Part shown: piece after piece, positions 1-6,591 of the stretch
Layout of the letters: each line of letters starts with the position of its first letter
Numbering within the stretch: the stretch's first letter is position 1
Source of the DNA: WHSP01 sp040905505
GTDB taxonomy: Bacteria > Gemmatimonadota > Gemmatimonadetes > Longimicrobiales > Longimicrobiaceae
Assembly (NCBI GenBank): GCA_040905505.1
Contig: JBBDRL010000033.1
Span: 1 to 9,593 of the forward strand
DNA: 9,593 bases
Direction: 5' to 3'
The notes under the pieces: model-generated
Told to the model about the DNA's origin: nothing
The model's database searches: none
What the model saw: the letters and a program-made list of their open reading frames with translations, nothing else
Position numbers and translations under genes: made by a program

Positions 1-401
1 AGGGCGGCGGGGGTAGAGGGGGCGCTTCCTCGGATGACGAGTCGCTTCTATAGTATTGTCTTACCCGGTGTTAACGAGCGATTGCACAGCAAATGTATAT
101 ACCCTCGGATCAGGTGGTTGGTGCCGAGCCGCGGACGATCGTGACGGAGAACGCGTCTCGTGTGAGTCCGGAGGGCTACTCGGCAAGCCGCTGGCGCGGC
201 AGAGGTGTCGCAGTGGCGCTGATGGTGGATGGGAGATCCCGGCGGTTTGGTGAACGTGCCGGGAAGCTGTTGGGAGTCGCCGCGGCTATTCGGGCCTGAA
301 TCTTGACTGCCCCGCGTGCACCGCGGCGGGGCTAGCTGCTCGTACGCCCCCGCCCACAGCGCCGCCCGCGCGCGGCCCCTGTTCGCCCGTCCCGAGGCTG
401 G
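1..401. other. 5' region without a supportable gene
   Basis: I see no convincing gene here. Two overlapping + frames (56-253 and 93-299) are open, but their translations are low-complexity, Arg/Gly-rich and match no family I recognise. Positions 46-107 are clearly richer in A/T than the rest of the window and could be promoter DNA. The best pair I can find is TTAACG at 71-76 and TATATA at 96-101 with a long 19-base spacer, which is weak. I found no tRNA-like TTCRA arm and no riboswitch core that holds up. A GC-rich hairpin at 309-332 is listed separately. Confidence 0.5.
309..332 (+). terminator. GC-rich hairpin, possible terminator or leader structure
   Basis: A perfect 7-base stem (GCCCCGC at 309-315 with GCGGGGC at 326-332) encloses a 10-base loop. 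No T-run follows, so it is not a canonical intrinsic terminator. It lies about 70 bases before the phospholipase D-like gene. It could end an upstream transcript or be a structured leader. In DNA this GC-rich such a stem can also arise by chance. Confidence 0.25.
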
Positions 402-1718
402 ATGTTGGACTTGCTACAACTCCCCTGGTGGGCTCTCATCCTGATGGGGGTGGGCATTCTCGCGCTGGGCACGCTCGTGCTCAACCTCTTCTCGGCGATC
501 GGGGATCGGCCGTCTGCAGCGAGCCTGATCGAGAGCTGCGCATTGGACTCGGTCGACTTCCTCCTCGCGCTCTCCGGCGTCATCAACTCGCCACTTCATC
601 GTGGCGGCACGGCCCGTCTCCTCAACAATGGCGACGAGTTCGTACCGGCGATGCTGGAGGCGATCCGTGGTGCGGAGCGGTCGGTCAATCTAACGACTTA
701 CATCTGGCAGGGCGGCGAGATGTCACGGGCCTTCTTCGAGGTGCTGACGGAGCGAGCCCGTGCCGGTGTGCGCGTTCGTGTGCTCGTCGACGGGTTCGGC
801 GCGGCGCTGGCTCCGCGCGCGTCGATCGATGCCTTCAGGGCGGCGGGTGGGCGGTGGGAGTTCTTCAACGTCCCTCGTTTCGGTAAGTTGACCCGGATGC
901 ACAAGCGAACGCACCGCCGCGCTTTGGTCGTCGACGGCCGAATCGGGTTCACCGGCGGTGCGGCGGTGATGGACAAGTGGCTCGGGCACGCGCAGGACCC
1001 CGACCACTGGCGTGATTGCATGATCGAGGTGCGTGGCCGCCTGGCACTCAGCCTCCAATCGGCGTTCACGCAGCTCTGGGCGCATTCCACGGGAGAGCTG
1101 ATCTCGGGTGCCGACTTCTACCCGCTGCATGTCCACGAGCCCGAGCGCGATGGGAACGGCGAAGCGGTCCGCAGACACCTCAACATTATCAGCTCGCCGT
1201 CCAGCGAGGCGCACCCGATGCGCCATGTCTTCTGGTTCTCCATTCGCTCAGCCCGCGAGCGTGTCTACATCACGAATCCGTACTTCGTACCCGACGACAT
1301 CCTCGCGGCGGCTCTGAAGGAACGCGCGCGCGCGGGTGTTGACGTGCGCGTGCTCGTGCCGAACAAGTTCACCGATCTGCCGCTCATCCGGTGGGCGAGC
1401 CAGAGCTATTATGAGGAGCTGCTCGAGGCGGGCGTGCGGATCTACGAGTACCAGCCCACCATGATCCACCAAAAACTATTCGTCGCCGATGGCGTCTGGT
1501 CCCTCGTCGGCTCCGTCAACATGGACGTGCGCTCGAAAGAATTGAATCAGGAGAACGCCCTGGGCATCCTGGACCGCGGTTTCGCCGCGGACCTGGAGGC
1601 CACCTTTTTCGCTGACCTGGAACTCGCGGAGGAGTTCGATCTCGATCGCTGGCGCGGGCGGCCCTTGCATCGCCGGGCGGTCGAGCGCTTCTTCCGCCTC
1701 TTCGAGGAGCAGTTGTGA
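402..1718 (+). CDS. Phospholipase D / cardiolipin synthase-like membrane protein
   Basis: This 438-residue protein of the phospholipase D superfamily is likely a cardiolipin synthase-type phosphatidyltransferase at the inner membrane, similar in size to ClsB. Residues 9-31 form one hydrophobic N-terminal membrane segment. Two PLD domains follow. The second has the canonical HxKx4D motif (H356, K358, D363) followed by GSVN and a DVRS segment. The first reads H171, R172, R173, D178 followed by GFTGG, so the catalytic lysine is replaced by arginine. The NPYFVPDD segment at 292-299 is typical of cardiolipin synthases. ATG 402 is chosen because the membrane segment begins directly after it; the ribosome site is weak (GAGG at 394-397). 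It is separated from the glucan genes by 264 bases with repeats, so co-transcription is doubtful. Other PLD-family transferase or hydrolase activities are possible. Confidence 0.85.
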   Translation: MLDLLQLPWWALILMGVGILALGTLVLNLFSAIGDRPSAASLIESCALDSVDFLLALSGVINSPLHRGGTARLLNNGDEFVPAMLEAIRGAERSVNLTTYIWQGGEMSRAFFEVLTERARAGVRVRVLVDGFGAALAPRASIDAFRAAGGRWEFFNVPRFGKLTRMHKRTHRRALVVDGRIGFTGGAAVMDKWLGHAQDPDHWRDCMIEVRGRLALSLQSAFTQLWAHSTGELISGADFYPLHVHEPERDGNGEAVRRHLNIISSPSSEAHPMRHVFWFSIRSARERVYITNPYFVPDDILAAALKERARAGVDVRVLVPNKFTDLPLIRWASQSYYEELLEAGVRIYEYQPTMIHQKLFVADGVWSLVGSVNMDVRSKELNQENALGILDRGFAADLEATFFADLELAEEFDLDRWRGRPLHRRAVERFFRLFEEQL

Positions 1719-1739
1719 GGGGAGGGTATCGGGAAACAG

Positions 1740-1767
1740 CTATCGGCTATCGGCTATCGGCTAACAG
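1740..1767 (+). repeat. 7-base tandem repeat array, left arm
   Basis: Three perfect CTATCGG units (1740-1746, 1747-1753, 1754-1760) are followed by one diverged unit, CTAACAG (1761-1767). The array begins 21 bases after the phospholipase D-like stop codon. It is the inverted partner of the array at 1862-1896. Confidence 0.9.
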
Positions 1768-1861
1768 TTGGACGACTGGTGACCGGTAGCTCCACGATGG
1801 GAGAGGGGTTCGTATCATGCCTGCGCTGGCCAACCGCTGCTTCCCTCCGGTTTGCCGTAAG

Positions 1862-1896
1862 CCGATAGCTGATAGCTGATAGCTAATAGCCGATAG
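1862..1896 (+). repeat. 7-base tandem repeat array, right arm (inverted)
   Basis: Five heptamers read CCGATAG, CTGATAG, CTGATAG, CTAATAG, CCGATAG, which fits the consensus CYRATAG, the reverse complement of the left-arm unit with transitions. The array is flanked by a 5-base direct repeat GTAAG (1857-1861 and 1896-1900, the second sharing the last base of the array). In RNA the two arms can pair over about four heptamers, because the T of CTGATAG can wobble-pair with G in CUAUCGG. That would leave a loop of about 94 bases. Confidence 0.9.
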
Positions 1897-1982
1897 TAAG
1901 CTACACCCGGAACACTTCCTGCACCCCGGTCCCGGCGCCACTGCACCCGCCAGTCACCCCACGAGAACGTCGAGAGGAGTCG

Positions 1983-4900
1983 ATGCCGAGCGACGACACG
2001 CTTTGGTACAAGGACGCGGTTTTCTACGAACTACACGTCAAGGCCTTTCAGGACGGCCACAATGATGGAATCGGTGATTTCCGAGGCCTGATCACCCGCC
2101 TCGATTACCTTCAGGACCTCGGAGTCGACTGCATCTGGCTGCTGCCGTTCTACCCGTCCCCACTCCGCGACGACGGCTATGACATTGCGGACCCGTACGG
2201 GGTTCATCCTCACTATGGAAACACCGAGGATTTCCAGGCGTTTCTGGACGAGGCGCACGGCCGCGGCATGCGCGTCATCGCCGATCTCGTCCTCAACCAC
2301 ACCTCGGACCAGAACGCGTGGTTCCAGCGGGCGCGCCGCGCGCCGAAGGGCTCGACCGAGCGAGACTGGTACGTTTGGAGCGATACGGACGATCGGTATC
2401 AGGATGCCCGAATCATCTTCACCGACACCGAGCCGTCCAACTGGACCTGGGACCCGGTTGCGCAGCAGTACTACTTCCACCGCTTCTTCGCCCATCAGCC
2501 GGATCTGAACTGGGACAATCCGGAGGTGAAGGAGACGATGTTCCAGGTGATGGAATACTGGCTGGACAGGGGGCTCGATGGCTTCCGCGCCGACGCCGTC
2601 CCCTACCTCATCGAGCGTGAGGGGACGGTCTGCGAGAACCTGCCCGAGACGCACGAGATCCTCAAGGAGTTCCGGGCTCGCCTCGACACGCGCTACGAGG
2701 GTCGGATCCTGCTCGCCGAGGCCAACCAGTGGCCGGACGATGTACGCCCGTATTTCGGCGACGGCGACGAGTTCCACATGGCGTTCCACTTCCCACTCAT
2801 GCCGCGGATCTTCATGGCGGTCCGGCAGGGAGTGCGTGCGCCGATCGTGGAGATCATCGAGCGAACCCCGCCCATCCCCGATGATACGCAGTGGTGCATG
2901 TTCCTGCGCAATCACGACGAGCTGACGCTCGAGATGGTGACCGACGAGGAACGGGACTACATGTATCGCGAATACGCCGCGGATCCCCGCATGCGCCTGA
3001 ACCTCGGGATCCGCCGCCGCCTCGCGCCGCTGATGGAGAACGATCGGCGGAAGATCGAACTGCTCAACTCCATTCTCTTCACCATGCCCGGCACGCCGAT
3101 CATCTACTACGGCGACGAGATCGGGATGGGCGACAACATCTATCTGGGTGACCGCGACGGCGTGCGGACGCCGATGCAGTGGTCCCCGGACCGCAACGGA
3201 GGATTTTCACGGGCGGAACCGCAGCGGCTCTACCTGCCCGTCCTCAACGACTCCATTTACGGGTTCCAGGCAGTGAACGTCGAGGCGCAGCAGCGATCGC
3301 CATTCTCCCTGCTGAACTGGATGAAGCGGCTGATCCAGGTGCGTAAGGCGCACCGTGCCTTTAGTCGCGGCAGCATCGAGTTCCTGGCGCCCGAGAACCC
3401 TCATGTGCTCGCCTACCTGCGCGAATACGAGGGCGACGTGATCCTCGTGGTCAACAATCTTTCGGGCACCGCCCAACCCGTTAAGCTCGACCTCGGCCGA
3501 TTCGCCGGTTGCGCGCCCATCGAGCTTCTCGGGCATACGGAGTTCACGCCCATCGAAGACGCCCCGTACACGCTGACACTGGGCCCCTACGGCTTCTTCT
3601 GGTTCGCCATCCGGCCGCCTGAGGTCCGACGCGGCCTCGGCGACGAGGAGATGAAGGCTCTGGTCAAGGAATGGGGCGAGCAGGACGCAGCCCTGTTGGC
3701 GACCTCCGAGACGGTGGCCGGACTCCTCGGCGAGCTCTCGTCGGACTGGCTTCATCAGCAACGCTGGTTCCGCGGCAAGGCCCGTGAAATCACGGCGGTC
3801 GAGTACTTCGACTACGCCAGCTTCGCCCCCGACCGCGCCCCCCGGGTGCTCCTCGCGATCGTGAGGGTTCGGTACAGCGAAGGAAACCCCGAGTATTATC
3901 TGCTTCCGTTGACACTGCGGCCCCCATTGCTGGCGGAGACGCAGACGGCTCCGATTCTGACCGTCTCGATCGCTTCTCGGGAAGTCTCGCTCTACGAGGC
4001 GCTCACCGACCCGACGTCCGCGCGCGCCGCCCTGGAGATCATCGACAGCGAAGGGGCACTGCGCGGCGGCATGGGAACGTTCCGCGGGCATCGCACCGCC
4101 GCGTGGGGGTCGCTGAGTGGCCCCCTCGAGCCGGTTCGGCGCCTGCACGGCGAGCAGAGCAATACTTCGATCGCGTTCGACGAGAGCGCCATCCTGAAGG
4201 TCTTCCGCAAGCTGGAAGCGGGGCTCAATCCCGACATCGAAATTTCCAGGTTCATCGTCGAGGAGACCGACTTCAAAGCGGTACCGGCCCTCGTGGGCTG
4301 GATCGAGTACGAAGGGGAGGCCGATCTGCGCACGAACGTGGCCGCCCTGTACCGGTACATTCCGAATCGCGGTGAGGCATGGAGCTACACCCTCACCTCG
4401 CTCGAGCGGTTCTTGAATGCCGCCAGCCGGAGCGCGGCCGACCCGCATTCGAGGTCCGGTGAGGCATCCCTGAAGCGCATGGCGGGAGAGTTCTTCACGA
4501 CCGCCGCCGCGCTCGGGCGGGTCACGGGCGAGCTCCACCTGGCCCTTGCTTCGGCCGGTCCCGAGCACCCCGACTTCAATCCCGAGCCCATCACCGAGGA
4601 GGACGCGGAGCGGTGGATCGAGGGTTACCAGCGCGAGGTCAGTACCGTCCTGGACGACGTCGGGCGCCGTCTCGACGTCATCCCGGGCTCGTTCCCGGCC
4701 GGCATCCAGAACGATCTCGCGACCCTGGTCAGGGAGGCACCCGACCTGTGGCGACGGCTCGAGGACCTCGGTGCCCTGGCCAATGCGGGTCTGGTCAAAA
4801 CCCGCATCCATGGCGATTACCACCTCGGTCAGGTGATTCGGGCGCGGGATCCGGACGCCGCCGGTGGCGAGTGGATCATCCTCGACTTCGAGGGCGAGCC

Positions 4901-5276
4901 CGCCCGTCCGCTCCTGGAGCGGCGGGGCAAGCATACGCCGATGCGCGATGTGGCCGGCATGCTCCGCTCCTTCAGCTACGCCGTTCAGGTGGCGATCCGG
5001 AAATTCGACAGCGACGATTTCATGATCCGCAACGCACTCCGGATGTGGGGCGACGCGTGGGAGGCCATGGTCCGACGCGAGTTCATCGAGGCCTATCGCG
5101 AGGCGGTCGGCGACGCGGCTTTCATCCCGACCGAGCCCGCGGAATTCGAACAGGTACTCTCGGTGTTCGAGCTGGAGAAGGCGCTTTATGAGCTCGGCTA
5201 CGAGTTGAACAACCGTCCCGACTGGCTGTGGATCCCGCTCAACAGCATTCTGGCGATCCGCGGGAGGAGTCGGTGA
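1983..5276 (+). CDS. treS: Fused trehalose synthase-maltokinase (TreS-Mak)
   Basis: This 1097-residue cytoplasmic enzyme fuses two activities. Residues 1 to about 545 are a GH13 trehalose synthase that interconverts trehalose and maltose. Its motifs are DLVLNH (101-106), nucleophile D204 in GFRADAV, acid/base E246 in LLAEANQ and D312 in RNHDE, then a C-terminal beta domain. Residues from about 555 to 1097 are a maltokinase, which makes maltose-1-phosphate from maltose and ATP. Visible there are RWFRGK (594-599), the nucleotide-binding stretch QSNTS...LKVFRK with K739, the catalytic loop HGDYHLGQ with D945, and ILDFEGEP with D968. All key residues are intact and the length matches known TreS-Mak fusions. 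ATG 1983 follows AGAGGAG with a short 3-base spacer and gives the usual LWYKDAVFYELHV start. The next gene overlaps its stop codon, implying translational coupling. Confidence 0.96.
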   Translation: MPSDDTLWYKDAVFYELHVKAFQDGHNDGIGDFRGLITRLDYLQDLGVDCIWLLPFYPSPLRDDGYDIADPYGVHPHYGNTEDFQAFLDEAHGRGMRVIADLVLNHTSDQNAWFQRARRAPKGSTERDWYVWSDTDDRYQDARIIFTDTEPSNWTWDPVAQQYYFHRFFAHQPDLNWDNPEVKETMFQVMEYWLDRGLDGFRADAVPYLIEREGTVCENLPETHEILKEFRARLDTRYEGRILLAEANQWPDDVRPYFGDGDEFHMAFHFPLMPRIFMAVRQGVRAPIVEIIERTPPIPDDTQWCMFLRNHDELTLEMVTDEERDYMYREYAADPRMRLNLGIRRRLAPLMENDRRKIELLNSILFTMPGTPIIYYGDEIGMGDNIYLGDRDGVRTPMQWSPDRNGGFSRAEPQRLYLPVLNDSIYGFQAVNVEAQQRSPFSLLNWMKRLIQVRKAHRAFSRGSIEFLAPENPHVLAYLREYEGDVILVVNNLSGTAQPVKLDLGRFAGCAPIELLGHTEFTPIEDAPYTLTLGPYGFFWFAIRPPEVRRGLGDEEMKALVKEWGEQDAALLATSETVAGLLGELSSDWLHQQRWFRGKAREITAVEYFDYASFAPDRAPRVLLAIVRVRYSEGNPEYYLLPLTLRPPLLAETQTAPILTVSIASREVSLYEALTDPTSARAALEIIDSEGALRGGMGTFRGHRTAAWGSLSGPLEPVRRLHGEQSNTSIAFDESAILKVFRKLEAGLNPDIEISRFIVEETDFKAVPALVGWIEYEGEADLRTNVAALYRYIPNRGEAWSYTLTSLERFLNAASRSAADPHSRSGEASLKRMAGEFFTTAAALGRVTGELHLALASAGPEHPDFNPEPITEEDAERWIEGYQREVSTVLDDVGRRLDVIPGSFPAGIQNDLATLVREAPDLWRRLEDLGALANAGLVKTRIHGDYHLGQVIRARDPDAAGGEWIILDFEGEPARPLLERRGKHTPMRDVAGMLRSFSYAVQVAIRKFDSDDFMIRNALRMWGDAWEAMVRREFIEAYREAVGDAAFIPTEPAEFEQVLSVFELEKALYELGYELNNRPDWLWIPLNSILAIRGRSR
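5262..5269 (+). promoter_or_regulatory. Ribosome binding site deciding the GTG start at 5273
   Basis: GGGAGGAG lies inside the end of treS-mak, three bases before GTG 5273. It supports that start over the upstream ATG at 5228, which has no such site and would add 15 residues unlike the family. The 9-base string GAGGAGTCG also precedes the treS start (1974-1982), so two adjacent GH13 genes use the same initiation context. Confidence 0.7.
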
Positions 5277-6556
5277 GCCCTCCGCTCATCTACAATCTCT
5301 TCCCCCGGCTCGTGGGCCCGACCACCCGGTGGCCGGAACATGCGCGGGCGGCGGCGGAGATGGGCTTCAACTGGCTGTACGTGAACCCGTGGCACTATCC
5401 GGGCTTTTCGGGCAGCCTGTATGCTCCCAAGGAATTCGATCGGATCAACCCCCTATTCCTTCCGCCCGGCACGGACGCCTACTCGCTCGAGCCGCTCCGT
5501 GACTTCCTGAACGACGTGCGGGATCTTGGGATTCCGGTCATGATGGACCTCGTGGTGAACCATACCTCGAAAGACGCGCCCCTCGTCTCGGAGCATCCGG
5601 ACTGGTACGTTCGCGATGCCGAAGGCGAAGTGGTCAGCCCCTCGGTGACGGACCCCGACGATGCCAGCAAGCGCACGGTCTGGGGCGACCTCGCCGAAAT
5701 CGACAACGCCGGATCCACGGACCGGGAGAATCTCTGGAGCTTCTGGGCCACCTTGGTCGCGGATGCGATGGAGATGGGCTTCGCGGGATTCCGTTGTGAC
5801 GCGGCGTACATGGTGCCTGCCGGGCTCTGGCGCCGCCTGATCTCCGTAGCGCGAGAGCACGATCCGGAGGCGACTTTCTTCGCCGAGACCCTCGGTGCGC
5901 CGGTGGACTCGGTGCTCGCCCTGCGCGAGGCGGGATTCGATTACTTCTTCAATTCCAGCAAGTGGTGGAACTTCCGGGAGTCGTGGGCGCTCGACCAGCA
6001 TGCCAGCTTTGGGCGCATTGCGCCCTCGATCAGCTTCCCGGAAACGCACGATACGACGCGCCTTGCGGAGGACAGTGGCGGCAGCGAACCGGTCCAGCGC
6101 CAGCGCTATGCCTTCGCCGCCGCGTTCTCCGCCGGTCTGATGATGCCGATCGGCTACGAATTCGGATTCAGAAACCGGGTCGACGTGGTGCACACCAAGC
6201 CGTCCGATTGGGAGCGGCCCAGCTTCGACCTGCGGCCCTTCGTGGGGCGCGTGAATCGGCTGAAATCCAACCACCACCTGCTCCAGGGCGAGGGTCACCT
6301 CAACGCGGCGCTCGGGCTGGAGGGTGACGTGCTCGTACTCGAACGACGCTCCGACGATGGAAACAGCCGCGGATTCATTCTGGTCAACAAAGACGCCGGC
6401 GCGGAACGGGAGGTCGACCTCGAGTCGATCGGCGCACGGAACGACGCCCTCGAGCTGCTGCGCGTTTGCCGTGACGATGCGCCGGAAGGCGGCGTACCCG
6501 TACCGACGAAGCTCCGGCTGGCGGCAGCAGAGGTCGTCTATCTCCTCCCGAGCTGA
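5273..6556 (+). CDS. GH13 alpha-amylase-family protein, GlgE-associated type
   Basis: This 427-residue GH13 barrel protein presumably acts on alpha-glucan, maltose or maltose-1-phosphate in the cytoplasm; there is no signal peptide. The four GH13 regions are present: DLVVNH (92-97), FRCD with nucleophile D176, FAETLG with acid/base E205, and FPETHD with D260. It starts directly at the barrel (IYNLFPRLVGP). True GlgE is roughly 650-700 residues, has extra N-terminal domains, and carries an RVDN motif; here the residue after D176 is alanine. From memory it resembles the N-terminal GH13 module that precedes GlgE in some long alphaproteobacterial fusion proteins, here standing alone. GTG 5273 overlaps the treS-mak stop (GTGA), so the two are probably translationally coupled. 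MalQ follows after 35 bases. GH13 membership is firm; the exact reaction is unknown. Confidence 0.85.
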   Translation: MSPPLIYNLFPRLVGPTTRWPEHARAAAEMGFNWLYVNPWHYPGFSGSLYAPKEFDRINPLFLPPGTDAYSLEPLRDFLNDVRDLGIPVMMDLVVNHTSKDAPLVSEHPDWYVRDAEGEVVSPSVTDPDDASKRTVWGDLAEIDNAGSTDRENLWSFWATLVADAMEMGFAGFRCDAAYMVPAGLWRRLISVAREHDPEATFFAETLGAPVDSVLALREAGFDYFFNSSKWWNFRESWALDQHASFGRIAPSISFPETHDTTRLAEDSGGSEPVQRQRYAFAAAFSAGLMMPIGYEFGFRNRVDVVHTKPSDWERPSFDLRPFVGRVNRLKSNHHLLQGEGHLNAALGLEGDVLVLERRSDDGNSRGFILVNKDAGAEREVDLESIGARNDALELLRVCRDDAPEGGVPVPTKLRLAAAEVVYLLPS

Positions 6557-6577
6557 GGTGCCAGCGAGCGCCGATCC

Positions 6578-6584
6578 GGAGGGG
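6578..6584 (+). promoter_or_regulatory. Ribosome binding site deciding the GTG start of malQ
   Basis: GGAGGGG lies seven bases before GTG 6592, an ideal spacing. It supports a GTG start giving MAEPPVLPERAAG ahead of the conserved GVLLHPTSLPG segment. Confidence 0.7.
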
Positions 6585-6591
6585 CGCGTCC

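Larger units (their letters stand above)
1719..1982. other. Intergenic region with inverted heptamer arrays before treS-mak
   Basis: This is the only sizeable gap ahead of the glucan operon, so its promoter is expected here, but I cannot point to a convincing -35/-10 pair. Between the two repeat arms lie about 94 bases of unique sequence (1768-1861) with no recognisable gene. The right part, 1897-1970, is C-rich and unstructured to the eye. The ribosome site AGAGGAG (1973-1979) of the next gene closes the region. Transcription of the arms could form a long hairpin able to slow or end transcripts from the phospholipase D-like gene. Confidence 0.5.

Noticed and set aside
230..295. Possible cobalamin-riboswitch-like bases (GGGAAGCTGTTGGGAGTC area)
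   Set aside because: Only a superficial match; the required conserved core and the downstream pairing elements are absent.
56..299. Overlapping small + frames at 56-253 and 93-299
   Set aside because: There is no recognisable family, no good ribosome site, and the Arg/Gly-rich composition is expected from random GC-rich DNA.
1740..1896. CRISPR array
   Set aside because: The units are 7 bases and directly adjacent, with no spacers; no cas gene is nearby.
1747..1941. 64-codon - strand frame containing a SAISYQLSAIG stretch
   Set aside because: This peptide is simply the heptamer repeats read in frame; such frames are often annotated in error.
3207..4934. Long open frame of 575 codons on the - strand
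   Set aside because: It lies wholly inside treS-mak, whose translation shows every catalytic motif. The antisense translation has no recognisable domain and is the usual shadow of high-GC codon bias.
5228..5272. Upstream ATG start for the GH13 gene
   Set aside because: It has no ribosome site and adds 15 residues that are out-of-frame treS sequence; GTG 5273 has a strong site.
5453..6298. 281-codon - strand frame opposite the GH13 gene
   Set aside because: Antisense shadow with no family resemblance, opposite a gene with intact GH13 motifs.
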